Shown piece after piece: positions 1 through 10,744 of a DNA stretch of 64,000 bases. Every line of letters begins with the position of its first letter. Position 1 is the stretch's first letter. The translations under genes and the position numbers were made by a program. The notes below the pieces were generated by a model. That model saw nothing but the letters and a program-made list of their open reading frames with translations. It had not been told where the DNA came from and did no database searches. The DNA is from Styela clava (lineage: Eukaryota > Chordata > Ascidiacea > Stolidobranchia > Styelidae). The stretch is from assembly GCF_964204865.1 (NCBI RefSeq), contig NC_135260.1:8308001-8372000 (forward strand), given 5' to 3'.

Positions 1-317
1 TCGACATTATGTCGTGAATTTAATTTATGTCAAACATTCCAAGTGCTCCTTGTTTATGTCTGCACTATAGCATACGAAATAAAATAGTATTTAATTCATG
101 TGATAAGTTTATTTACTATATGAACAATTTTTATATAATATTAATTAGTATATTCGTCATGACACCGAGTGGGATTGACGCGATAAATTTGCTTTAATAT
201 TCAAAATAAGAGTGCGCATGTTCAAGTATTTGTCGTGCATAAAAGTTATCCAGCTTGCAGCATACTGACTGTAGATTATTCCTCACTCCAGTATTGCGCA
301 AGGCTAAAATTTGATAG

Positions 318-3300
318 TTACTTAAAATAGAAATAGCCAGCTATGGAAAGAAGACCGACAAAAAGAGTGAGGATTATTTTCATTTCTTTTTTCATTTGCA
401 AAAATACCGGATTCTCTTTCAAATAATCATCCAATAAGCTGGCTCCCTTATTTCTGTGAGGAAACTCAACTTCAGGTATAGGCTTTCCGAGAAATTTGCA
501 AAGAGGATCCCATCCTTCGCTTAGTGTGAACTCGATAACTTGATCTTTTGGTGCTCTCTATAGGAAAAAATGAAACACAGGTGTAAGGTTCGTATATTTC
601 AAAAATGGTAGAATTAATTAGGATAAAAGTAATTTTTGTGAATGAATCCGCACAGGAATCCAATAAACGTTCAAGTAAAAGAATATAAGTGGTGGTAGAT
701 TTTCTGACTGCGTATGTCGTTTTAAAACATACTATTGACGCAAAAGTCATAAACATCGCGGGGTGTGGCGTTTGCAGAGCGGCTAGAAGCACGTCTGAGA
801 TCCTACAAATTCCAACATGATTATTCTTAAATTTCAGGACAAAGTTGGCATTCACATTTTTAAGCATGGCACATCGCTTCACTTGGTATATTTCGTGCAA
901 TGTATAATATCAAGTGTTTAAATTGAGCATATGGAGCGGTGATATAAACATATTTTTGCTTTATTATCCTCACAAAAAAGGTGTAATTTAAATTACACCA
1001 ATAATAAACCAATATACAAATACCGTCAAAACTGAAGTATTATGATCACGATATCTCTTTTTCGCCACAGTTGGACTTATTCCTTGGTATGCTTCATACC
1101 ATCTGTGAGGGCGAGCGCCGAATGCAATTCGACCTAAAATAGGACAATGCAGTCATGGCGTTACATCAATTTGCTTTCTTTCCAAAAAAATAAAAATATT
1201 TGATGCAACAAATGAAATCGTGAAACATGCTGTTCTAGTGTGGTTATTAGGGATGGGATGAGTCCGGTATTACAGGGATTCGACGAATCCGAGTAATAGG
1301 CCATGGACTCGAATCCGTGACGTCACAATGGAAACAACAAAAAACACGTTTTCGACTGTGTTAACTTCGTATTTTCTTGCCTAAGCGCCGTAAGTACCTA
1401 ATGAACTATTTTAGAAGTATATTTTTCTTCTTCGGCCGCAATACCAAAGCCGAATTCAGGACAATGTTTGTCTTGGCTGTGAACTTGCTTCAAGGTCCAC
1501 CGGCTTTCGTTATCCCTAGCGGCGATTCAGCACAGATGATGTTCTAATGCCGTCGTTACGTGACCGTCTGAACCCAGGATACGTCGGAATGCTTTTGTGT
1601 CAATAAAAAAAACACGAGATTTCGACTACGACTCGACCCCGTAATTGCAGTAAGTTTTAGCTGTAGTCTTACCATATCGGATCCGCAATTGGTAGCGAGA
1701 TGTCACTCGTTACTTACTTACTTACTTACTAATGTTTCATTTTTACGTGGATCAAAAACTCAAACACACTGCACCAACTTATACGGTACTTCTCCATATA
1801 TACGTACACCAATGAGGATAGGCTATATATATGATTTACTAGGGAATTTGGGGGTAGATATTTCAGTTTGGGTGGCGTCAACATTCCTAAAAATAGCTTT
1901 TACCTTGCGTCATTTTATTGGGATATCTGTCGTCGTTTTCTATTATATTTCATAGATTTATAAAGCTAAAAAAACATAACGAAGGCGTCAATTAATAAAA
2001 ACAAAATGGACTGAGGACTCGGTAAAAATGACGTGGACTCGAAATCGAATCCGAGTCTGAAAAATGCGTGGATTCGAATCCGAGTCCGGATCCGAATCTC
2101 GGCCCATCCCTAGTGGTTATGTAGGGATGGGACGAGTCCGGTATTACAGGGATTCGACGAATCCGAGGAACAGGTCATGGACTCGAATCGAATCCTCCTA
2201 ATCCGTGACGTCATAAACTGAAGAAAAAAAATCACAACAATGTGCGCTCACTAACATGAGTCGATCTCGTAATTTTTTTGCCAAATAGTGCCGTAGGTAG
2301 CTGCTGAACTATTTTAGAAAGATATTATTCTTCGAAATTTGGGGTGCAATACAAAAGCGAACCTATGACAATGGCTGTCTTGGTTTTAAACTGGCTTTCA
2401 TCGCCTCCGTTAATTCTAAGCGGCTATTTAGCACAGATGCTGTTCTAATGTCGCTATACGTGACCGTCTGAACCGGAAAGAGGTCAAAAATTTCGAAATT
2501 TTTCTATGTCAATACGAAAAACACGATTTTGACTAGGATGCGTCTCCATAATTACAGATAGTTTTAGCCGTAGACTTACTATGTCGGTCCCGAAATTGGT
2601 AGAGAGATGTACAAACATACATGTACATGAGATGCCACTCGTCAATACAATGTGATACATTTAATAGGACTTCAGTAGCTGTGAAGATCACTCGTTTTAT
2701 GATTTGACTGCTTGGAGTTGTTGATTAACTTCGCTCTGATCGGAATTTTGTAGCTTTTAGCAAAAATCTCAAATACATTGCTCCGACACATACTTGTTCA
2801 TATATACGCCAGTATGGTTAGGTTATATGATTTTTCGTAAACGGCGGCAACATTGTTATATGTAACCAATAGTTTTCGACTTGCGTCATTTTATCTGGAT
2901 ATCTGTGGTAGTATGAAATTTTATAGTAGCCTATATAGTATATACTATGTACATACCTATGTATGTTTTTCAAGCATCGAATCTTGGGTTCAACTATATA
3001 TAGTTTGTACTGAGATTTATTGAGGTATTTTACATAACGATGACGTTAATTAAAGAAACAAAAATGATTAAGGATTCAGTAAAAAAAATGACGTGGACTC
3101 GAAGTCGAATCCGAGTCCAAAAAATGCGTGGCTTCGATTCGAATCTAAATCTCGGGCCATCCCTCTTATTTTGCGCTGGTGGGGATGAATTTTGATTACA
3201 TGTTAATCCTTTCTTACCAACGTGATGACTGTACTGCATGATAGAATAAGCAGTCGGAGAAAAGCAAGAAAGTAACTTCATCAAATAATTGTCTGCTACG

Positions 3301-5016
3301 CTTTTTGCCTGTTTTTCCCAACTCTTTATCCAATCTTCCTCATCTTTCCGTCGCATGAAAATTAGCTGAGAAAAGATATATGCTTCGTAACCTTGCCAAA
3401 ACTAGGCCGATTTCATAATATAAATAGATTACGGAAATTGAGAAGTTCCCGAACTTTGACCGCGACGAATACGCTATGATACGTGACTTCGTTCACATGG
3501 GGGATTACATCAGCATTTAGAATTCCGGGAAATAGGCGTCACGTATCAAGTATTTCGACCCTGATAAAATATCGTCTGACATAAAATACTTTTTAGAATG
3601 AGCGTGTGTTTACCGCCACCGATATAATATCATGCGACTCCATGCAAGCTAATCATAAAGGATATTCGTCCTATTTACATGGAGATATTTAATTTTCGCC
3701 TTCTTATTATATAGCACCTGAAATCAGCTACTTCAACAAATTTGAATAGAATGAACATTTGCAATCGAAAAACAAACTCGATTCGGATAATAGCATGAAA
3801 TGTTGTCGTTCCTTAATATTCTATATGTTATTAACTGACCCTCGATGTACGTCCGTTGGGATTCATAATGAATGTTGCATAAGGTAATATCGAATATGGT
3901 GATATAATAAGGCTATAGCTTGTGGAGTTAATTCCCATGTATTAGATGCCTCATCGTTTTCGATTTAGTCTACAGCGTAAATAATTTAAAACATAAATAA
4001 GTCAAATTGAGGAAGCGTTCTTAAGCAACTGGGGTGGCACAATTTAGATCAGGGGTCGGCAAACTACGGCCCGCGGGCCAGATCCGTCCCGCGGAACAAT
4101 ATAATCCGGCCCGCAACGCTTCACTAAATTATATTAACAAAACAACTGTATTGACGATCATATTCTTTACGTAACAGAATTTGTTTTAAGAAACTAAATT
4201 ATATTATAACATAACAAGTATATAATTCACAATCACTCGTTTAATGAGCCTATAAATTGATTATAATTGGACAAATGGCAACAGAGCGTAAAAAGGTGAT
4301 GCTGAGTGCAAACGGTTTAATGCCGCAGGAAATATACAAATGATCAGTCTTTGCGTGTTGCTTGAAATTTAACTGAAATCTGTTGGAAAAAATGTGATTC
4401 ATTGGCCATTCCCTCGGTTTTTAACTTTCTAAAAATATGTGCGGCCCACCAATGGCTTGCAACCTTTTATTTTAGCCCGCGAAAGACAAAAGTTTGCCGA
4501 TCTCTGATTTAGATCATTCATTTGTCTTCTAAACATGAATGTAATCAAAAGATTAAAAAATTCTCGCAGAATTAGTTTCTGCCAGGAACAGGATTGTGGA
4601 TAAGCAAATGCAACGCTTGCATAAAAACTGCGGAAATAAGAGGTAATGTCGACAGTCGTTCTTTTGAACTATTTTTTTCTTTCAATTTTTAGCTTTAATT
4701 TGAAAACATTTGTCGCCAATATCAAAACAATAGCCGTATAGAGTAATATATATTTGTTTCATACTTTACAATCCGGAAAAGCCTCCAAAATTTCTTCCCA
4801 AAAAATGACGACCGGAATATCCATGGAGGCATCAACATTTTTATACATTCGATAAAAGTCTTCTTTTGTTCCTCCTTTTGTGAGAATCTTTATCCAATCG
4901 TTTCGCAGATAGTAAAAATTATCTTCATAATCATAAATGCTGTATCCAAGGATGCGAAGAGCAGAATTCATTGTTTTTGTTCCCGTTTTGGAAAACCCGA
5001 CAACTAAGACCTTCAT
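318..5016 (-). CDS. Sulfotransferase-like P-loop protein (Sulfotransfer_4 type) with C-terminal membrane anchor, 4 exons
   Basis: Coding exons, in order of transcription: 5016-4765, 3365-3218, 1133-1024, 557-318. They total 750 nt, giving 249 aa plus stop. All introns are GT-AG and the phases agree. The N-terminus carries the PAPS-binding P-loop SKTGTKT (residues 9-15) after a beta strand. It is followed by FYRMYKNVDASMDIP and WEEILEAFPDCK, both typical of the Sulfotransfer_4 family of animals. Later family landmarks are RKDEEDWIKSWEKQ, RYRDHN and EGWDPLCKFLGKPIP. These proteins are presumed PAPS-dependent sulfotransferases, but their substrates are largely unknown. The last ~20 residues form a hydrophobic segment ending in FYFK, so a tail-anchored protein is likely (inference). 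Length is normal for the family. Intron 2 holds two hAT MITEs. The 3' end of exon 1 was also copied into a transposon at 9209-9320. The start is the first Met, directly before the P-loop strand. Confidence 0.88.
1248..2112. mobile_element. hAT-type MITE, copy 1 of a head-to-tail pair
   Basis: The element starts TAGGGATGGG and ends CCCATCCCTA, a perfect 10-bp inverted terminus. It is flanked by a perfect 8-bp target duplication GTGGTTAT at 1240-1247 and 2113-2120. Eight-base duplications are the hallmark of hAT insertion. It has no transposase. Near both ends are many GGACTCGAATCC-like subrepeats, and there is a short TTAC microsatellite near 1710. It lies in intron 2 of the sulfotransferase gene. 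Confidence 0.9.
2122..3164. mobile_element. hAT-type MITE, copy 2 of the head-to-tail pair
   Basis: Same family and orientation as 1248-2112: it starts TAGGGATGGG and ends in a degraded GGCCATCCCT. It begins one base after the right target duplication of copy 1. Its own target duplication is not visible. The right end lies about 53 bp inside intron 2 from the splice donor of sulfotransferase exon 2 (3218). The two copies share the terminal GGACTCGAATC subrepeats and the internal order of segments, but have diverged by indels. Confidence 0.82.
4050..4506. mobile_element. hAT-type MITE, 457 bp, perfect target duplication
   Basis: Left terminus CAGGGGTCGGCAAACT. The right end reads in reverse as CAGAGATCGGCAAACT. 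Both flanks carry ATTTAGAT (4042-4049 and 4507-4514), a perfect 8-bp duplication. The CGGCCCGCGGGCC-rich left arm is shared with the elements at 7283 and 59500. Non-coding. It sits in intron 1 of the sulfotransferase gene. Confidence 0.92.
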
Positions 5017-5146
5017 TTTTTATTCGGATTTTGCTTACTAGAATTTACTATATAATATATTTGAAAGACACCATATTTGTAAAAAAAAGTACAATCAATA
5101 CTAAGATACCGAGAGCTTTGCTCCAACCCATTTGGGACCTCCAGAA

Positions 5147-5247
5147 TGATGTGCACCGAGATGGCGCACAACCTGAACATAGTAGTTGTACCAGGTTAGG
5201 GTTCAGGTTGTGCGCCATCTTGGTGCCCATACTTCGGGAGCGCCCCT
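5147..5247. repeat. Hairpin-forming copy of a dispersed GTACTCC / ACCAGGTTAGG repeat
   Basis: A 23-base arm (5156-5178, containing GATGGCGCACAACCTGAAC) is repeated in inverted orientation at about 5200-5223 with one mismatch, around a loop containing ACCAGGTTAGGG. Related sequence occurs at 27059-27235, 35460-35518, 36139-36250 and 36538-36606. This is a short interspersed family with foldback potential. It lies upstream of the sulfotransferase start codon. Confidence 0.7.
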
Positions 5248-7274
5248 ATTTGAAGCCGTAACTATGAACTATTAATGAAACAGCATGAAGTTGGATCTAT
5301 TTTCCTCGTCCATATAATATATACATCTGAAAATTAGAACTCACTTTATGCTGTCTCGTTATACATATGTATTTAAACATATCAATTTAGGCAAATTAAC
5401 GCTGCCGAGGAATCGTCAATCAATCCGACCAGTCTCTTTCTGATATTTAAATAAAAAGAAAACCACCTACATCCAACACTAATGGAGGGCAGACACATTG
5501 CGAAATATATTACTATTTAAAGCATTAAATTGCAACAGTCGTAAAGTGCCTACCCCCTCCATGTAAACATACATGCAGTGGTAATTGTTTGCCTACGCTC
5601 TTTGCACGTAACTGTCATTAATCTATATACGTATTTCAGCAAGCAAGCGCGTCTCTCTTTCATGTTTGCCAATCGACATTTTATCAGAATTGTAAGTTTC
5701 CAAATGACTGTTTACTTTGATCATACAAATTTTATCTGCAGAGACAAGTTACAGTAAGGATGGTACCGTTGTGAGGTTAAATATCTTAGGTTAACCCTGT
5801 TTAAGAACATCCGAATACTAATTTCAACAACTATGTAAAACATCAATATAACTAGACGATGTCCAAACAGGTAAGAACACAGCTTGGTCAGTCATACTTT
5901 GACTGAGTTTGTGGCTGTGCATATGACTATTAAAGTGTATGTTCGGGAATTATTTTACAATGTTGACTTTTCAAAGATATGACAGTTGTAAAACATTTTT
6001 GCGGTGTGCAATGATCCATGCAGCGGTGTATTTGCTTTTTACTTGGTTACCCTTATTTACTATTGGAATCTAGCCACAAGAGCACGGATGTGTTACCGCT
6101 GAATTATATTACAAACCATTTTATATATTAATTTAGGCCAACAGCTGTGTAATACTTCAGGTAGTAACACGTTAATTTAACTATACTTCAACAATGTCAG
6201 TACTACACCTAAAGTAAATAACACAAGTTATTTGAAAGGCACGCCCTAAAAACGTCAATCATATTGGAAAACTTTCTGGTGCCTCATAATACAGGAATGA
6301 ATAAAGCACAATATCTAGTTGTTTTAATAGAAAAAATTATACACTGCGCCGCTAGCTGCGGCTACAAAACTGTTTACTTTTTGATATATTCGTAGAACCT
6401 GGCAAACCAACTTTCAAATAAAAAAATTTTTTATCAACTGTAAAAGTATTCTTTAGTTTAGAAAACATAAAACTTCATTTTTCCTTCATCCCTTCACTAT
6501 TATTCTCTCCCGGACTTCTTTTTTTTATTATGCTTATTTCAACACATATTTATGATTGGCTACACAATATTATTAGTTTATCATCTTCAAATACCTCAAG
6601 GCGATGTGTAGAAATGAAGAGGACTTGCTGATGAACGATTACGCAAAAGCAAACTCACTTGACCTTGATAGAGTATTTATTATAATTCAGTATTTGAACG
6701 CTCGCGTGATCACAAACATGACGGTGAATTACAGTGTTGTGCAACGGAAGTTCAATGACTCGTCGAACATTGCATAAATATGTTCCCCGTAGCTTCTAAT
6801 TTCTTCGAAACGCTAACTTATTATAGTTTTGATGGGTAAACAAGATTGGTGGAAATACATTTCCTGACGGCTGACATTTTAGTAAAGTAAATTCAAATGA
6901 GTATGTTTTTGAGTAAGTTCCACTTCCGAGTGACTGACTACTCGCTCGTCGCTTGATATAAACATATCGGTATGATTTGGAGCGAGCATTATAGGGCTTT
7001 CATCTGATTAAAACTTACGAACCAGACGTTCAGACGATGCTTTAAGCTTCTATTATTTTGTCCCACATTATAGAGTATATGGGCCATGAGTTTGTATTTT
7101 AGATTGACAAAATGAGAAAACAAGTTTTTAGTAATTCTACGCAATACTTGTGATGCAAACAACTTCTGAAGTTCCAAAAACATTCAAATAAAAATTTCTT
7201 GATTATTGATATTCTATTGAATATATATCAATCTTCAAACATTCCATCAGAAATGTTGGATACCACAGCCGTCT
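5248..7274. other. Intergenic, no supported gene
   Basis: I see only short open frames without splice context or family resemblance. A run that would read ATG TCC AAA CAG followed by a consensus donor occurs near 5860, but no downstream exon was found. Base composition is AT-rich and featureless. Confidence 0.5.
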
Positions 7275-7282
7275 GTCTACAA

Positions 7283-7576
7283 CAGGGGTCACCAAACTTT
7301 TTTGACCGAGGGTCAGGTATGAATGACTATTTTTGTCAATGCAATACAATAAATTCACAAAAGTTGGGAAATCCATTCAATTTATTGCACAACATAAATT
7401 CTAACATTTCTGAAATCTCTAATATTATATTCTATATCGCAGAATATAGATCAAGTACATCATAGCAAAACATATATATATATAAAAGATTTCGCCATTT
7501 TTTCGTGTTATTACGGGTCAGATGATAGGACGACAGAGCCGGATCTGGCCCGCGGACCGTAATTTGGTGATCCATA
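7283..7576. mobile_element. hAT-type MITE A, 294 bp, sharing a target site with the next element
   Basis: Left end CAGGGGTCACCAAACT. Right end AATTTGGTGATCCATA reads in reverse as TATGGATCACCAAATT. Perfect 8-bp duplication GTCTACAA at 7275-7282 and 7577-7584. A GCCCGCGG-rich block precedes the right end. A related right end is seen near 59500-59590. Confidence 0.9.
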
Positions 7577-7584
7577 GTCTACAA

Positions 7585-8339
7585 CAGTGATTTCCAATCG
7601 GCGTTCCGCGGAATACTGACATTTAGTGAACGACATTTTTTACTTGTTCCCGTCAAATTGTTTTTCTCATATTTGGTGATAACAATTGAACGAAGTAGAA
7701 ACCAAAAGTCACCAAACCCGTATTTGGCTTATGATGAGTTTGTTATTTGATAATAAAATCCACAGCGCTAATTCAAAAAATCTACAAATCTTGTCCAGAT
7801 GTTTTATAACATCATTCATAACATAAAAATATTTAGCCATTACTATTTGTCAGTAGTGATGGTTTGCCGAGGTTATTCATACCGCATAACGAGCGTTATA
7901 AAAATCACTCTTGCCACAATGAATAGATATTTGAAAATAAATAAACTAAAGAACGACAGATATTGAGAACTCATGTAGAAGAACTGTGTGTTTGTCCCTT
8001 TTCATTCCATGTTAAAATAAAAAGTTTGTACACACCGAGACATGCCCAGATATAACATTGAAATGTGATTGCTATTTCTATTTACTTGCAGCATGTTCTA
8101 TTGATATTTTAGTATTCTGTACCCTAAGTTATCAAAGTTTAATTCATACTTGAGCTCTATGTAGTCACGAATTAGAATTAGTTAGGTCTTTATGCTATTC
8201 CATATCTATACAAAAATTGAACGAGACTGTAATCAAGATAATTGGATCTTTCTTTTGCAAATAATCTGAATTTTTATTCGATGTTCCACAAGGAATTTAT
8301 GATAGTGTTCCGTGGACCATAAAAGGTTGAAAAGCACTT
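7585..8339. mobile_element. hAT-type MITE B, inserted at the duplicated site of MITE A
   Basis: Left end CAGTGATTTCCAATCGGCG. The right end reads in reverse as TAAGTGCTTTTCAACC. Left flank is the GTCTACAA duplication of MITE A (7577-7584). Right flank is ATCTACAA (8340-8347), a 7/8 match. The target octamer therefore appears three times in a row, separated by two different elements. Confidence 0.82.
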
Positions 8340-9208
8340 ATCTACAACACTCCACAAGACTGAAGTGCGCGAGATATAAACCGTCAGCTGGCAGTGAAGC
8401 GCTGCTATATTGAACTGCAAATTTTGAGTTATGGCGGCGGTTACTCCGTGGTTCAATTGAGATATTCCGCGAGCAACATTACGCTGTGTTCTTGTAGGAT
8501 TCTTCATTTATATTCTGGAAAATTGAAAAAAAATCCAATATGTATATATATATAGGGTGACAGAACCCACAAATTTACCAATTACGTGTACAAGAAAAAC
8601 TATATATATATTTATTTTGTTTTCGCTTGAACTCCTGTTTGTGTATGATTAAACCAAAAAGTTTCAGTAATTTCGGCCTGACACAAAAGTTATGTTATCT
8701 CTATAATATTTTCGAAATTACTTTCTTGGCATTGGAGACAGATTTTCACCCGGTGCGCAAAATTGTCAATCACTCACTTGATTTTGTGCTGAAGTACATC
8801 TTTCACCAGGAACTGTCAATAGCAAGTATATTGTATACAGGGAAACAGTACCTCCGAAAGAATTCTTTCAGGGACTGTTAGACTCAATAAATTGCACGAC
8901 GTTGGAAGACTTTTCCCAACATGGAATGGGCAATCGGTTCATATTGGTTTGAAGACGAAAATGGAAGAGCTCAAACGATGAATACAGAACGTTACCTGGC
9001 GCTGTTAAGGGAGTTCTGGACATCACGTGGACAATGTATAGAGATTGACTAAGATGACCAGTGTTTCCAGCAAGACGAGGCGACCCCCACGCATCAAATC
9101 ACACCCTTGACTGGCTGAAAAGGCAATTTCAGGAAATGAGAATAAGCAGTCAGTCCGTCGGTCACGTGAAGTGGGCGGCACCTCAATCACAATGTGTATC
9201 GAAAATGA

Positions 9209-9320
9209 TTGAAAACATTTGTCGCCAATATCAAAACAATAGCCGTACAAAATAATATATAGTTGTCTCATACTTTACAATACGAAAAAGCCTCCAATAT
9301 TTCTTCCCAAAAAATGACGA
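9209..9320 (+). repeat. 112-bp copy of sulfotransferase exon 1 / intron 1 sequence
   Basis: Matches 4700-4811 base for base over an equal length of 112, with about 8 substitutions (roughly 93% identity by eye) and no gaps. The source segment spans the splice donor and the last ~47 coding bases of sulfotransferase exon 1. On both sides of this copy the sequence reads as mariner transposase, so the patch was placed into the transposon. Confidence 0.88.
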
Positions 9321-9823
9321 ATTAGAGGCTGCCATTGCAGCAGAAATCATGCGTGTATATGGGAAGGATGTCCCTATCAGCGTGTCCTGTATTATTATTA
9401 TACATATATGTTAGCGGAGTAAGCCCCAATCTGAACTCCTCAAGAGAAGTCAATAAGCACAAAATATAATGTAATGCCAAATGTTCTTATATTGTAAAGT
9501 TGCACGATCGAATTGAATCCAAACAGATATATTGAAATATACATTTTTACCACAATACCAGCTATACGGGTGAATTCCAAGTCAATAAGAATGCACAAAA
9601 CAGGAAAAACACTATATTCTCAACTGTCGAATGTAGGCCACTCATCAGAACTCAGTCGATACAAAGAAAGCTCGACATAAAGAGTAAAAGCCTTTGCTAC
9701 GATAAATCACCATCAGGGAAATCGCTAAAATGACACATTCTCGTTAAATTCACATACTATTAATACAAAGAGGTTGAATAACATTAAAATCCATAGCGCA
9801 TTATTGCCACCGGGTAATATTTA

Positions 9824-10003
9824 TATCGATGATAAATAAAGCCCAACCGGTGTTAGCAAAACGATTTAATTTGCCGACGTTCCGAACGACGTTTTTTTTT
9901 ATCCCTATCATGCCCTGTTGAAGTTTTTATGAATAGAAATTCTAAAAATCGGCAAACTAAATCGTTTTGCTAACACTGGTTGTACTTTGTTTATTATCGA
10001 TAT
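9824..10003. mobile_element. Foldback / MITE with ~50-bp inverted arms
   Basis: The left arm begins TATCGATGATAAATAAAG and runs to AACGATTTAATTTGCC. The right arm is its near-perfect reverse complement, ending TTTATTATCGATA. The arms are ~52 bp with a ~75-bp centre. The word ATTAAAATCCATAG occurs left of the element (9783-9796) and again at its right edge (10002-10015). It lies inside the block that interrupts the mariner remnant. Confidence 0.78.
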
Positions 10004-10280
10004 TAAAATCCATAGTTATGTTCCCCATTCCTTACACGCGCGAGTGATCAACAACTTTGCGCAACGGATGCAGATCTGTCTCCAATGTCGGGGAAGTCAT
10101 TTGCAACATATTCCTGAGATAATATAACTCTTGTGAAAAGCATCCTAGATTTTTGAAACTTTTGGGTACAATCATACACAAAACAGAAGTTCAACTGTAA
10201 ACAAAATTAAATAAGTTTACTCAATTTTATAGGAGTGAATAATAAATTCATGGGTTCTGTTTTATTATATCACCCTTACA

Positions 10281-10736
10281 TTATTTATTCCTAAAGAAAT
10301 TAAAAATTGCATTTTTATTGCTTTGCACATGTGTTATAATGATAATTTACATAACTGGACTAAATATCTGGCAATGATATAACGCCCCTCAAAAGCCGCA
10401 GCAAGTTGAATAATATACCACTCACTTTGTTGCTGAATCGGATTTGAGAAAATCCACGTTTATTTACTTTCAGCCCACGTGCGAGAGTGAGAGAACGATC
10501 AAATAATTCCCATATATGTTGTATTATTCCATGACATCAAGGGTAACCACCGCTATCGATAACCAAAACTTTCGAAATGACGTCAAACGTTAATTAAGAA
10601 CATATGTATGTGTGTCATAGATAAAATAAATGTTGAGAAAAATGAAACCTATATCGTCTGCAATACTAAACTATTTTTACTCATATTATGACATCATGAA
10701 GATATTATCGAAGTTATGAGAATTGCATTTGTTGCA
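10281..10736. other. Intergenic, no supported gene
   Basis: AT-rich stretch between the mariner remnant and the 3-kb hAT element. No open frame, repeat terminus or splice-consistent exon was found. Confidence 0.5.
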
Positions 10737-10744
10737 CTTTGAGG

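Larger units (their letters stand above)
8900..10135 (+). pseudogene. Mariner-like DDE transposase remnant
   Basis: Frames with stops and shifts still read as recognisable transposase. About 8940-9040 gives WFEDENGRAQTMNTERYLAL and REFW. About 9057-9130 gives FQQDEATP and LDWLKRQFQ, the central catalytic-Asp region. About 9325-9370 gives ELEAAIAAEIMRVYG. About 10048-10120 gives the C-terminus VINNFAQRMQICLQ. These pieces run in the order expected of a mariner-family protein. It is dead: it has internal stops, a foreign 112-bp insert and a ~0.65-kb insert before the C-terminus. Confidence 0.72.
8554..10277 (+). mobile_element. Decayed mariner-like element, interrupted twice
   Basis: Left terminus AGGGTGACAGAACCCA. 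The right terminus read in reverse begins AGGGTGA and then gives CAGAACCCAT after an ~10-base gap. This pairing, and a TA at the right flank, suit a Tc1/mariner element. Inside are pieces of a DDE transposase (see 8900-10135). A 112-bp patch of the sulfotransferase gene (9209-9320) and an unrelated ~0.65-kb block with a foldback (about 9375-10022) break it up. A fragment of the same 3' end lies at 27540-27740. Confidence 0.72.

Noticed and set aside
472-900. 142-codon minus-strand open frame
   Set aside because: It overlaps the last sulfotransferase exon in a different frame. The true frame gives EGWDPLCKFLGKPIP and ends at 318.
1700-1740. TTAC microsatellite as a tandem-repeat locus of its own
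   Set aside because: Only about five units long and part of a MITE interior.
5859-5875. Mini first exon (ATG TCC AAA CAG before a donor)
   Set aside because: Too short, and no compatible downstream exon was found.
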